Source of the DNA: CAZIOH01 sp964540815
GTDB taxonomy: Bacteria; Myxococcota_A; Polyangia; Fen-1088
Length of the DNA: 64,000 nucleotides
Assembly: GCA_964540815.1 (NCBI GenBank)
Contig: CAZIOH010000011.1
Coordinates: 1 to 64,000, forward strand
Direction of reading: 5' to 3'
The notes under the pieces were generated by a model. The model had not been told where the DNA came from. It saw only the letters and a list, made by a program, of their open reading frames with translations, and did no database searches. Every line of letters begins with the position of its first letter. The first letter of the stretch is position 1. Of this stretch, positions 34,846 to 42,950 are shown piece by piece. The translations under genes were made by a program, and so were the position numbers.

Positions 34846-35834
34846 GAGGACGCTCCGGACTTGGAGGCCGGCGCCGGAGCCTTGGCGCCCGCCCCCCCGG
34901 CCGCCTTGGCCGGGGCCGCCGCCGCCGCGCCGGGGGCGCCGCCGCCGGTCGCCCCGCCAGGAAGCAGGCCCGCCAGCTGCACGAACTCCTGCACCGGGGC
35001 GAAGCCCGAGTGCAGGACCTCGTCGGCGGTCCCGGAGACCAGGATCTTGCCGTCGTACAGCATCGAGACGCTATCGGCGATCCGGAAGGTCGAGGCCATG
35101 TCGTGGGAGATCACCACGCTCGTCACCCCGAAGTCCTGCGAGGCCCGCAAGATCATGTCGTCGACGTTCTTGGTGGCCACCGGATCGAGCCCGGTGGTCG
35201 GCTCGTCGTACAGCAGGATCTCCGGCCGGTCGATCAGCGCCCGCGCCAGCCCGACCCGTTTGCGCTGCCCGCCCGACAGCTCGGCGGGGAACTTCTGCTC
35301 GATCCCGCCCACGCTCGCGAGGTCCAGCTTCTGCAGGAGGTCGCGGACCCGGGACATGATCTCGTCGTTCGAGAGGTGGTAGCGCTCGATCAGCGGAAAG
35401 GCGATGTTCTCGACCACGTTCAGCGAGTCGAAGAGGGCCGCGTACTGGAACACCATCCCGTACTTGCGCCGAAGCTTGGCCCACTCGACGTCGTTCAAGG
35501 CCACGATGTCCTGGCCATCGACCAGGATCTGGCCCTCGTCGGGCTTGAGCAGCCCCATCAGCAGCTTCATCAACACCGACTTTCCCTGTCCCGAGCCGCC
35601 GATGATGATGTTGATCTTGCCCCGGTAGATGTCGAGATCGAGCCCGCGGAGCACGTGCTGGACCCCGAACGACTTGTGCAGCCCCCGGATGGCGATCTGG
35701 ACCGGATCGGTCACCCGACCGGTCACCCGACCGGTCTTCGGATCGGCCGGTGTGGTCCTCGGCGCGGGCCCGCCGCCCCGCGGTGGTGGGTCGGACGGGC
35801 GGGGTGAGCTGCTCTTCGGAGGATCGGGCGGCAT
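34842..35834 (-). CDS. mlaF: Lipid ABC transporter ATPase
   Basis: A 330-aa ABC ATPase of the MlaF/TtgA type. Walker A GGSGQGKS, Q-loop MVFQYAALFDSL, signature LSGGQRKRVGLARAL, Walker B ILLYDEPTTGLDP and H-loop VISHD are all present. An N-terminal Pro-rich tail contains a 12-bp DNA repeat (35708-35736, coding TGRVTGRV), and the C-terminus is an Ala/Pro/Gly tail of about 50 residues, both outside the fold. It powers MlaE-mediated lipid movement. Its ATG shares one base with the mlaE stop. Confidence 0.95.
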   Translation of the reverse strand: MPPDPPKSSSPRPSDPPPRGGGPAPRTTPADPKTGRVTGRVTDPVQIAIRGLHKSFGVQHVLRGLDLDIYRGKINIIIGGSGQGKSVLMKLLMGLLKPDEGQILVDGQDIVALNDVEWAKLRRKYGMVFQYAALFDSLNVVENIAFPLIERYHLSNDEIMSRVRDLLQKLDLASVGGIEQKFPAELSGGQRKRVGLARALIDRPEILLYDEPTTGLDPVATKNVDDMILRASQDFGVTSVVISHDMASTFRIADSVSMLYDGKILVSGTADEVLHSGFAPVQEFVQLAGLLPGGATGGGAPGAAAAAPAKAAGGAGAKAPAPASKSGASS

Positions 35835-36652
35835 CAGGACTGATAAGGAAAGAAGGTGGCCAGCATGTCAGACAAAAAGTAATCCAGCACCAGCACCGAC
35901 ACCGAGCCGGCCACCACCGCGTTGGTCGTGGCGAGGCCCACCTCCTTGGCGCCTCCCCGCACGTTGAAGCCCTGGAAGCAGGCGGCCAGCGAGAGCGAGA
36001 TCCCGAACACGGCGGCCTTGACGGCACCTTGAAGGTAGTCGCTCGGGTCGGTCCAGAACCGGAAATACTCGAAGAAGGCGCCGACGTCGACCTGCATGAG
36101 CTTCACCGAGAACAGGTACGCGCCGAGCAACCCGACCAGGTTGAAGACCATGGTCATGATGGGCATGACCAGGACCGCGGCCACGATCCGCGGGGTGACC
36201 AGGTACTGGATCGGGTTGACCGCGAAGCTGGTGAGCGCGTCGATCTGCTCGGTGATGCGCATCGAGCCGAGCTCGGTCGCGATCCCCGAGCCCGCCCGGG
36301 CGGTGATCATGAGCGCCGTGAACACCGGCGCGAGCTCGAGGGCCAGGGACAGCCCCACCGTGGCGCCCACCAGCCGCTCTTGCCGGAAGATCGAGAGGGC
36401 CCGGATGGTCTGCTGGGCCGAGACCGCGCCCGAGAAGAACCCGACCAGGATGATGATCGGCAGCGATCCGACGCCGATGAACTCCATCTGCTCGAGGAAG
36501 AGCCGCAGCCGGAACGGCGGGCGAAACAGCCAAAGGATGGCCTTCCCCAGCATGGTCGCGTGGTCGCCGAAGTAGCCGAAGAAGGAACGGACCGGGCTCG
36601 CGACGAGCCCCGCGATCGCGGAAACCCGCCCGTCCATGGTCCTGTCGGTCAT
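35834..36652 (-). CDS. mlaE: Lipid ABC transporter permease
   Basis: A 272-aa MlaE/YrbE permease with five or six membrane segments. The conserved features ALELAPVFTALMITARAGS, GSMRITEQIDAL and FAVNPIQYLVTPRI are present. It forms the inner-membrane part of the Mla complex with MlaF and the MCE subunit. The ATG overlaps the alr stop by 4 nt. Confidence 0.95.
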   Translation of the reverse strand: MTDRTMDGRVSAIAGLVASPVRSFFGYFGDHATMLGKAILWLFRPPFRLRLFLEQMEFIGVGSLPIIILVGFFSGAVSAQQTIRALSIFRQERLVGATVGLSLALELAPVFTALMITARAGSGIATELGSMRITEQIDALTSFAVNPIQYLVTPRIVAAVLVMPIMTMVFNLVGLLGAYLFSVKLMQVDVGAFFEYFRFWTDPSDYLQGAVKAAVFGISLSLAACFQGFNVRGGAKEVGLATTNAVVAGSVSVLVLDYFLSDMLATFFPYQS

Positions 36653-37911
36653 GCCGTCCTCTTATAGACCCTCGGAACCCGCTTCGAAATGCCGCAGAGG
36701 ATTTCGTAGTTGATGGTCCCGGCCGCGCGCGCCAGCTCGTCGACGCTGATCGCGTCGGCCCCCTGCGCGCCGAGCAACGTCACCCGATCGCCCACCGACA
36801 CCTCTCCGGATGCCGCTCCCGGCCCCGCCATCACGTCGGTCACGTCGATCATCAGCATGTCCATGCACACCGCGCCGATGACCGGACAGCGTCGCCCGCG
36901 CACCAGGACCTCGGCCCCGCGCACGTGCCGCGGGTAGCCGTCGGCGTACCCCACGGGCAAGGTGGCGACCCGGGTCGGCCGGGCCGCGACCCACTGCCCG
37001 CCATAGCTGACGGCCGTTCCGGGCGGGATGGTCCGGATCGCCATCACCCGCGTGGTGAGACGCAAGGCGGGCTCGAGGCCCGGCACCGCGACGTTGGGCG
37101 CCGGCGTCGCGCCGTAGAGCACCAGCCCCGGCCGCACGGCGTCGAGGCGCGTATCGGGATGCCGGATCGCCGCCGCGCTGTTCGCGGCATGCAGCCACAC
37201 CCGCTCGGCCGAGGAGCCCGTCGTCGCCCCTGCCGGCACCGCCGCCACCGACGTGGCCCCCCCCGCGCCGCGCCCCAGGGCCTCCGCGATGCACGGCCGG
37301 AACTTCGCCATCGCGTCGCGGGTCGAGCCGTCCTCCAGCTCGGGCGATGCGAAGTGGGTGCACAGCCCCGCCAGCCGCAGGCCACCGGCCTGACGCAGCC
37401 GTCCGAGCGCCGCGGGAAACTGCGCGGGGCCGAGGCCGAGGCGGCTCATGCCGGTGTCTATCTTGACGTGCACGTCGAGGACCCGGTTTCGCCGCCGCGC
37501 CGCCGCGGCGAACGGCTCGATGTCGGCGGGATCGTAGATGACGGGGGTGAGGCGCGCGTCCAGCACCTCGAGGTGACAGCGGCCATAGTGCGCGCCGAGC
37601 ACGATGATGGGGCAAGCAATCCCGGCCGCCCGCAGCTCGAGGCCCTCCTCGACCAGGGAGACCGCCAGGACCGGACAGTCGGGCTCGAGGGCCCGCGCCA
37701 CCGGAACCGCCCCATGCCCGTAGGCGTCGGCCTTGATGACGCCCCAGACCTGACTCTGCCCGACCAGCGCCTGGAGGCGCGCGCGATTCCGCACGATGGC
37801 CCCGAGGTCGATCTCCGCCTCGGTGGGGCGTATCGACGCCCTCAGGTCGGACGCGGGCTCGTCGTCGTCGGCCGCCGCCAAGCTCGGAGCGATTTTGGGT
37901 GGGCTGGACAA
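36649..37911 (-). CDS. alr: Alanine racemase
   Basis: A 420-aa PLP enzyme. The PLP-binding Lys lies in VIKADAYGHGA, the catalytic Tyr region is VSYGGQWVA with LPVGYADGYPR, and HVKIDTGMSRLG and CMDMLMIDVTDV are typical. It makes D-alanine for peptidoglycan. An insert of about 20 Ala/Gly-rich residues lies after IAEALGRG. It begins the operon with mlaE, mlaF, mlaD and the lipoprotein gene, a linkage that joins cell wall precursor and lipid transport. Confidence 0.94.
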   Translation of the reverse strand: MSSPPKIAPSLAAADDDEPASDLRASIRPTEAEIDLGAIVRNRARLQALVGQSQVWGVIKADAYGHGAVPVARALEPDCPVLAVSLVEEGLELRAAGIACPIIVLGAHYGRCHLEVLDARLTPVIYDPADIEPFAAAARRRNRVLDVHVKIDTGMSRLGLGPAQFPAALGRLRQAGGLRLAGLCTHFASPELEDGSTRDAMAKFRPCIAEALGRGAGGATSVAAVPAGATTGSSAERVWLHAANSAAAIRHPDTRLDAVRPGLVLYGATPAPNVAVPGLEPALRLTTRVMAIRTIPPGTAVSYGGQWVAARPTRVATLPVGYADGYPRHVRGAEVLVRGRRCPVIGAVCMDMLMIDVTDVMAGPGAASGEVSVGDRVTLLGAQGADAISVDELARAAGTINYEILCGISKRVPRVYKRTA

Positions 37912-37945
37912 CGCCAGTCAGTTTTGACCGGCCGATCGGCCACCG

Positions 37946-38689
37946 TCAATTTCCCGAGGCGCCGAGCAGTCGGTGGGTCAGCATGAGCGATCGGCCGCGC
38001 GGAGCCATCAGGCCCTTGCGGGTGAGGTCGGAGACCACCCGGGAAACGGTCTCGCGACATGCTCCAATCGAGTTGGCGAGCTCCTGCTGGGTGGGGCGAT
38101 TCGGGATGATCACCCCGTCGGGCGAGGCGTGGCCCTGACGAACGGCCAGATCCTTGAGCGCCGCGACGACCCGATCGGGCACATCGGTGAGGGCCAGCCC
38201 GGCCGCGAGCTGCTTGCTGCTCTCGATGCGCCCCAGCATCTGGTTCATGATGGTGAGCGCGGTGGCCGAGGTGGTGCCGAGGTGCGCCGCGAAGACCTGC
38301 GGCGGGATCATCAGGACGTCCGTGAGCTCGCTGGTCTCCCAGTCATTGGCCAGCTTGTGCTCGGGAGCCGCGAGGGCGTCCACCAGGACCGCGCCCGGCT
38401 CGAACGTCTCGAGGATGACCTCCCGACCGGTCTCCGAGCGCTTGACCGCCCGGACCCGCCCGGTGAGGACGATGCACACGTGCGTGGGCACCGTGCCTTC
38501 CCCGAAGAGGGTGGACTTGCGGGCGTGGTGGCGGACCGTCGAATCGACGAACAGGGCCGTTCGAGCCTCGCCCGAGAGCGTCGCCAGAATCGGTAACCGG
38601 TCGATGACGTTTCGTTCAATGGCAGCGCTCGGGGAGGTGGTTGGTGTCCGCGCCCCGGCGCTGAAGTCGATCGAGCCTGCGATAGCCAT
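37946..38689 (-). CDS. Crp/Fnr family transcriptional regulator
   Basis: A 247-aa regulator. An N-terminal cyclic-nucleotide-binding-like beta-barrel (about 30-150; FGEGTVPTHVCIVLTGRVRA, EPGAVLVDALAA) is followed by a dimer helix and a winged helix (about 195-235) with the recognition helix QQELANSIGACRETVSRVVS. No FNR-type Cys cluster is present. The PGE-x6-RSA phosphate motif of CRP is not well kept, so the effector is uncertain. ATG 38689 has an AGGAGG SD 7 nt upstream. It is divergent from the metallophosphoesterase gene across 250 bp. Confidence 0.9.
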   Translation of the reverse strand: MAIAGSIDFSAGARTPTTSPSAAIERNVIDRLPILATLSGEARTALFVDSTVRHHARKSTLFGEGTVPTHVCIVLTGRVRAVKRSETGREVILETFEPGAVLVDALAAPEHKLANDWETSELTDVLMIPPQVFAAHLGTTSATALTIMNQMLGRIESSKQLAAGLALTDVPDRVVAALKDLAVRQGHASPDGVIIPNRPTQQELANSIGACRETVSRVVSDLTRKGLMAPRGRSLMLTHRLLGASGN

Positions 38690-38939
38690 GGGAAGTCCTC
38701 CTGGGATGGCCCTGGCCACAGCAACTTGGATGCCAGCGTCCACGGCCGTCGAGGGGCGCCTGTGGGGCTTGAACGGCGTGCACCGGCGCATGGTCCGCCC
38801 TCGCCCGGTGCGACCGTCCGTGACGGGCGCGCGACACCCTCTGTGATAAAAATGCACTCTCCGGGGCCCGGTGGCCCCGCGAGACGAGACGAGACGAGCC
38901 GCGGCTTGATTCATCGCGATAACGTGGCAGAGGACTGCG
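38690..38939. promoter_or_regulatory. Divergent intergenic region crp / metallophosphoesterase
   Basis: The region holds a CRP-like half-site TGTGA (38842-38846, TGTGATAAA) whose partner half is poor, a tight 7-bp hairpin (38862-38868/38873-38879, 4-nt loop), and four GAGAC units (38881-38898). A possible -10 GATAAC (38918-38923) and SD AGAGGA stand before the plus-strand gene. Any Crp self-regulation here is a guess. Confidence 0.3.
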
Positions 38940-40163
38940 ATGAGTCGCGCCGTGAGCCTGGCCCTGTTCATCGCCATCGCCCTGTCCATCTTGTTCGGGT
39001 TGCATCTCTTCCTCTGGGCACGGCTGGTGCGAGATCCCGGTTGGCCGAGGCCGTGGGGTGCGGTGCTGACGGCCGCCCTGGCCCTCGGCGCCGTCAGCAT
39101 CCCCGTCAGTCTGTTCCTCGGCCGAGCCTCGGCCCCGGGGAGCCATCCCTGGCTGACCTGGACCGGCTCCGTGTGGCTCGGGCTCTTGTTCCTGCTGTTC
39201 GTCTCGCTGCTCGGGGGCGACCTGCTCGGCCTCGGCGGCAGGCTGATCTCGAAGACCGCCGAGGCGGTCGGGGCAACCTCCGTGGAGGCGGTTGCCGCGC
39301 ACCGCCCCGCACCAGCCGATCACGACCGCCGCCGATTCTTCGCGCGCGTCATCGCCGGCGCGGCGGCGCTGCTGGCCTCGGGATTCGGCGTCGCTGGTCT
39401 GCGATCGGCGCTCGGGCCGGTGCGGGTCAAGCGGCTCGAGGTTCACCTCCCGAGGCTCGGCGGCGACCTCGACGGGCTGACCATCGTCCAGCTCTCGGAC
39501 CTGCACGTCGGCCCCACCATCGGGCGCCAGCAGATCGAGGACATCGTCCGGCGCTCCAATGCCCTCTCGCCCGACGTCGTCGCCATCACCGGGGATCTCG
39601 TCGACGGGAGCGTGGCCGAGCTCTGGGGCGCGGTGTCCCCCCTTGGCGGGTTGGTGGCCAAGCTGGGGGTCTTCTTCGTCACCGGCAATCACGAATATTA
39701 TTCGGGGGCGGCCGAGTGGGTCGAGGCTCTGCCCGGGCTCGGGGTGCGGGTGCTGCGCAACGAGCGGGTCGAGCTGTCGCGCGGCGCCTCGGTGCTCGAG
39801 CTCGGCGGGGTCGACGACCGGTCCGCGGCACGCTCTGGCACGCCCGGACACGGCGAGGATCTGGAGAAGGCGCTCGCCGGCTGGGACCGGCGGCGGCCGC
39901 TCGTGCTGCTGGCCCACCAGCCGCGCACGGTCCTCGACGCCGCCCGCCTGGGGGTGGATCTGCAGCTGTCGGGGCACACCCACGGCGGGCAGATCTGGCC
40001 GTTCGGGTCGCTGGTCCGGCTCCAGCAGCGCTTCCTGGCGGGGCTCGGCCGCCACCGCGGGACCCTCATCTATGTCAGCCGGGGGACCGGATACTGGGGA
40101 CCACCCATGCGGCTCGGAGCCCCGTCGGAGATCACCGAGCTCGTCCTGCGCGCGGGCGTATAG
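38940..40163 (+). CDS. Membrane-anchored metallophosphoesterase (YaeI-like)
   Basis: A 407-aa protein. The N-terminal 120 residues hold three or four hydrophobic segments and a second stretch lies near FFARVIAGAAALLASGFGVA. The catalytic domain then shows the calcineurin-like metal motifs LSDLHVG, GDLVDG, GNHEYY and GHTHGGQ, and ends with YVSRGTGYWGPPMRLG. This pattern is that of the YaeI/YkuE-type phosphodiesterases, some of which act on UDP-2,3-diacylglucosamine-like or lipid substrates. The site may face the periplasm. The SD is AGAGGA. Confidence 0.88.
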   Translation: MSRAVSLALFIAIALSILFGLHLFLWARLVRDPGWPRPWGAVLTAALALGAVSIPVSLFLGRASAPGSHPWLTWTGSVWLGLLFLLFVSLLGGDLLGLGGRLISKTAEAVGATSVEAVAAHRPAPADHDRRRFFARVIAGAAALLASGFGVAGLRSALGPVRVKRLEVHLPRLGGDLDGLTIVQLSDLHVGPTIGRQQIEDIVRRSNALSPDVVAITGDLVDGSVAELWGAVSPLGGLVAKLGVFFVTGNHEYYSGAAEWVEALPGLGVRVLRNERVELSRGASVLELGGVDDRSAARSGTPGHGEDLEKALAGWDRRRPLVLLAHQPRTVLDAARLGVDLQLSGHTHGGQIWPFGSLVRLQQRFLAGLGRHRGTLIYVSRGTGYWGPPMRLGAPSEITELVLRAGV

Positions 40164-40164
40164 T
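40159..40164 (+). promoter_or_regulatory. -10-like TATAGT before GDT1 gene
   Basis: TATAGT at 40159-40164 overlaps the end of the preceding gene and stands 8 nt before ATG 40173, with no SD and no good -35. It may give a nearly leaderless transcript. Confidence 0.3.
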
Positions 40165-40172
40165 TCTCCGCC

Positions 40173-40448
40173 ATGTTCTGGCAAGTTCTCTTCTCGACGT
40201 TCGCCTCCGTCTTCGTGGCCGAGCTCGGTGACAAGACCCAGCTCGCCACCATGTCCATGGCCTCGGGCTCGACCGCCAAGTGGCCGGTCTTCTTCGGCTC
40301 GGCCCTGGCGCTGGTGGCGACCTCCGCGCTCGCGGTCCTGGCGGGCGGCGCGATCTCGCGCCTCATCTCCCCCATCTGGCTGCGGCGCATCGCGGGCGGG
40401 GTCTTCATCCTCCTCGGCGCCCTGTTCCTGCTCACGAAGGGCGACTGA
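40173..40448 (+). CDS. Half-size GDT1/TMEM165 family membrane protein
   Basis: A 91-aa protein with three predicted membrane helices and one copy of the family motif E-L-G-D-K-T (residues 17-22, ELGDKTQLATM). Most family members contain two such halves; single-motif versions must pair, with themselves or with another half. The family exports Mn2+ or Ca2+ against H+. No second half gene is visible nearby. It is convergent with sthA, 4 bp downstream. Confidence 0.85.
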   Translation: MFWQVLFSTFASVFVAELGDKTQLATMSMASGSTAKWPVFFGSALALVATSALAVLAGGAISRLISPIWLRRIAGGVFILLGALFLLTKGD

Positions 40449-40452
40449 CCCG

Positions 40453-41919
40453 TCAGGCCGGGCGCTTCTCGATGATGTCGAGGGCGGCGACCCGGTAGGC
40501 CTCGGCCAGCGTCGGGAAGTTGAAGATGTTCTCGACGAAGGCGTCGACCTCCATCCCGGCCACCAGGGCCATCTGCCCGACGTGGACCAGCTCGGTCGCG
40601 CCGTCGCCGACGATGTGAACCCCGAGCAACCGCTTGCCGAGCGGATCGGTGATGAGCTTGAGCAGGCCGTCGGTGATCCCCGAGATCTGGCCACGGGCCA
40701 CCTCGTCGAAGCGGGCGCGCCCGCTCAGGATCGAGCCGAAGCGTCGGATCCCCTCCTCCTCGCCGAGCCCGACCGAGGCCATCTCGGGGATGGTGTAGAT
40801 GCCGATCGGGATCATCTCGGGGCTGTGCCCGGGGGACTTGCCCTGCGCGTGCCGCGCCGCCCGGCGGCCCTGCTCCATCGCGGTGGCCGCCAGCGAGGGG
40901 GCACCTATCACGTCGCCGACCGCGTAGATGTGAGGCACGGCGGTCCGGCAGTTGTCGTCCACCGCCAGGACGCCCCGGTCGGTGGGCGCGAGGCCGGCCG
41001 CCGCCAGGTTGAGCTCGTCGATGTTGGCCACCCGACCGAGGGCCACCAGCATCTTGTCGGCCACGATGGTCTCGCCGCCGCGCAGGTGGGTGGACACCTC
41101 CGAGACGCCGTCGAACTCCACCCGTTCGATCGACTGCCTGCCGAGGTAGCGGCCGTCCGCGGCCTCGAAGGCGCCCACGAACTTCCCCACCAGCTCGTGA
41201 TCCATGAAGACGAGCGGGCGAGGCGCGCGATCGATCATGGTCACCCTCACCCCGAGGGAGGCGAAGATCGAGGCATATTCGCTGGCGATGACGCCGCCGC
41301 CGAGCACGGTCAGCGACCGAGGCAGGTACAGCATCGACAGGATCGAATCGCTGTCGAGGATGTTCTCGTGATCGATGGGGATCTCCGCCGGGGTCCGCGG
41401 CCGGGAGCCGGTGGCGATGATGATGGTGTCGGCGGTGAAGCGGCTCCGCTGTCCGGTCACCGACTGCAGCTCGATGAGCCGCTCCGACACGAAGCGCGCC
41501 CGCCCGCAGTAGCGGACCACGTGGTTGCGGTCCACCTGCCGTCCCATGTAACCGACGTGCGCCGTGACCACCCGATCGAGGCTGGTCATGAGCGAGGCCA
41601 CCTCGCGATCGCGGCGCGGCTCGACGTTCGAGGTGGCCTCGTGGCGGTGCAGGCGGGCCAGCTGGACCGCGCTTTCGCGCAGGGTCTTGCTGGGGATGGT
41701 CCCGCGGTGCACGCAGGCGCCACCGACGGTGGTCTCCTGCTCGAGCAGCACCGTGGTGCGTCCGGACTTGACGGACTGGATGGCCGCCTTCTGTCCGGCC
41801 GGACCGGCGCCGATCACCAGCACGTCACAATGGATCGGGCGGTCGAGCCCGAGCACGTCGGTCGCCGCGACCCCGAACGGTGCGAGCGGCGAGGAAGCCG
41901 GGGGGGACGAAGCGGTCAT
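40453..41919 (-). CDS. sthA: Soluble pyridine nucleotide transhydrogenase
   Basis: A 488-aa flavoprotein. The FAD motif VIGAGPAGQKAA, NAD motif LGGGVIASEYASI, and dimer domain (IFNFPTLAEAYRVAALD) are those of the disulfide reductase family. The redox loop reads GGACVHRGTIPSKTLRE with only one Cys; loss of the second Cys (Thr instead) is the mark of SthA rather than lipoamide dehydrogenase. It passes hydride between NADPH and NAD+. Its ATG overlaps the upstream HDOD gene stop by 4 nt. Confidence 0.92.
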   Translation of the reverse strand: MTASSPPASSPLAPFGVAATDVLGLDRPIHCDVLVIGAGPAGQKAAIQSVKSGRTTVLLEQETTVGGACVHRGTIPSKTLRESAVQLARLHRHEATSNVEPRRDREVASLMTSLDRVVTAHVGYMGRQVDRNHVVRYCGRARFVSERLIELQSVTGQRSRFTADTIIIATGSRPRTPAEIPIDHENILDSDSILSMLYLPRSLTVLGGGVIASEYASIFASLGVRVTMIDRAPRPLVFMDHELVGKFVGAFEAADGRYLGRQSIERVEFDGVSEVSTHLRGGETIVADKMLVALGRVANIDELNLAAAGLAPTDRGVLAVDDNCRTAVPHIYAVGDVIGAPSLAATAMEQGRRAARHAQGKSPGHSPEMIPIGIYTIPEMASVGLGEEEGIRRFGSILSGRARFDEVARGQISGITDGLLKLITDPLGKRLLGVHIVGDGATELVHVGQMALVAGMEVDAFVENIFNFPTLAEAYRVAALDIIEKRPA

Positions 41920-42878
41920 GCCATCATCGATTCGACGATCTGGCTGACGCTGGCGCGCTTGGCGAGCAGCCCGTCGAGCTCGCTCGGATAGATGTTGAGG
42001 TCGGCCACCACTGGGAGCTGGCGCAGCCACGCCTCGCGCGCCGTGGCCTCGGCGGCGCCCCCGCCACCGCGGGCACGCGACCGCACGAGATCGGTGGCGA
42101 AGGCGTCGGCCAGCCCGGCGATCATCGCGTCGACCTTGCATGAGGGCGCGGCGGCGTAGTCGGCGTGAAAGACGATGGCGGTGGTCACCTGGACCGGCAA
42201 CCGCCAGGCCTCGGCGATCTTGGCGCCGATGCCCACGTGGAACTGGTCGAGCACGGCAAGGACCGCCCCGCGCAGGGTCCCCGCGCACCCGGATCTCCTC
42301 TCGAGCTCGGCCTCCGCGTCGGCCACCACCTGCAAGAGCGCGGGCTTCCCCACCGCGTGCAGGAGCCCACACAGGAAGGCGCTCTCCACGTTGACCCGCT
42401 TGATGCGCGCGATCTCCTTGGCGAAGGCCCCAGAGGCGATGGCGTGGCGCCACAGGTTCTCGAGCTCGTCCTCGTAGCCCGGGACCTCGAAGGTCCCGCC
42501 GTCGAGCGAGGCCACGAAGGCGATCTCGACCACGGTGTCGAGCCCGAGCCGGGCGACCGCCTGCTGCAGGGAGACGATCGGCATCTTCGGCATGTAGGCC
42601 GGCGAGTTGGCGATCTGCAGCACCCGCCCGGCCAGCGACGGGTCCTTGTGAATGAGCGCCGACAGCCGAGCCGCGTCGGCCTTGGGATCGATGGCCAGGC
42701 TCAACACCTGGCTCGCCACCTGAGGCAGGAGCGGGACATCCACCTCGCCGGCCTCGATGCGCTGGCGCACGGCGGCCCCGAGGGTCTCGAGCGCGGCCGC
42801 CCCGGCGAGGGACGGGTCACCGGAGGCTTCCGCGGGGTACGAGCTGGTGTGGGATGGCCTCGGCATGAAGGAGAGCAC
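41916..42878 (-). CDS. HDOD domain protein
   Basis: About 320 aa. One HDOD domain covers roughly 40-250: VPLLPQVASQVLSLAIDP, then KDPSLAGRVLQIANSP, and the HD-like remnant LCGLLHAVGKPALLQ, lacking the metal-binding HD pair of active phosphohydrolases. HDOD proteins are signalling scaffolds. The GTG at 42878 is preceded by AAAGGG; an in-frame ATG at 42866 (MPRPSHTSS) is the alternative. It is coupled to sthA downstream and divergent from a kinase that carries its own HDOD domain. Confidence 0.85.
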   Translation of the reverse strand: MLSFMPRPSHTSSYPAEASGDPSLAGAAALETLGAAVRQRIEAGEVDVPLLPQVASQVLSLAIDPKADAARLSALIHKDPSLAGRVLQIANSPAYMPKMPIVSLQQAVARLGLDTVVEIAFVASLDGGTFEVPGYEDELENLWRHAIASGAFAKEIARIKRVNVESAFLCGLLHAVGKPALLQVVADAEAELERRSGCAGTLRGAVLAVLDQFHVGIGAKIAEAWRLPVQVTTAIVFHADYAAAPSCKVDAMIAGLADAFATDLVRSRARGGGGAAEATAREAWLRQLPVVADLNIYPSELDGLLAKRASVSQIVESMMA

Positions 42879-42906
42879 GCAGCCCTTTGACTCGGACAGG
42901 GCGGGA

Positions 42907-42916
42907 TAAAGCTTTA
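42907..42916. promoter_or_regulatory. Palindrome TAAAGCTTTA between HDOD and kinase-HDOD genes
   Basis: A perfect 10-bp AT-rich palindrome near the middle of the 72-bp divergent spacer (42879-42950). A TTGACT (42887-42892) lies upstream on the plus strand, but no good -10 is at the right distance. The palindrome is a candidate operator shared by both genes. Confidence 0.35.
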
Positions 42917-42950
42917 GGAAGCCGCGCAAGAGTCCGAGTTCAACTCCTGT

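Noticed and set aside
38616..40694. Long minus-strand frame across crp and the metallophosphoesterase
   Set aside because: Overlaps well-supported genes in both frames and has no recognisable domain.
40453..41919. Dihydrolipoamide dehydrogenase assignment
   Set aside because: The redox loop has one Cys (GGACVHRGTIPSK) and no second Cys, which fits SthA instead.
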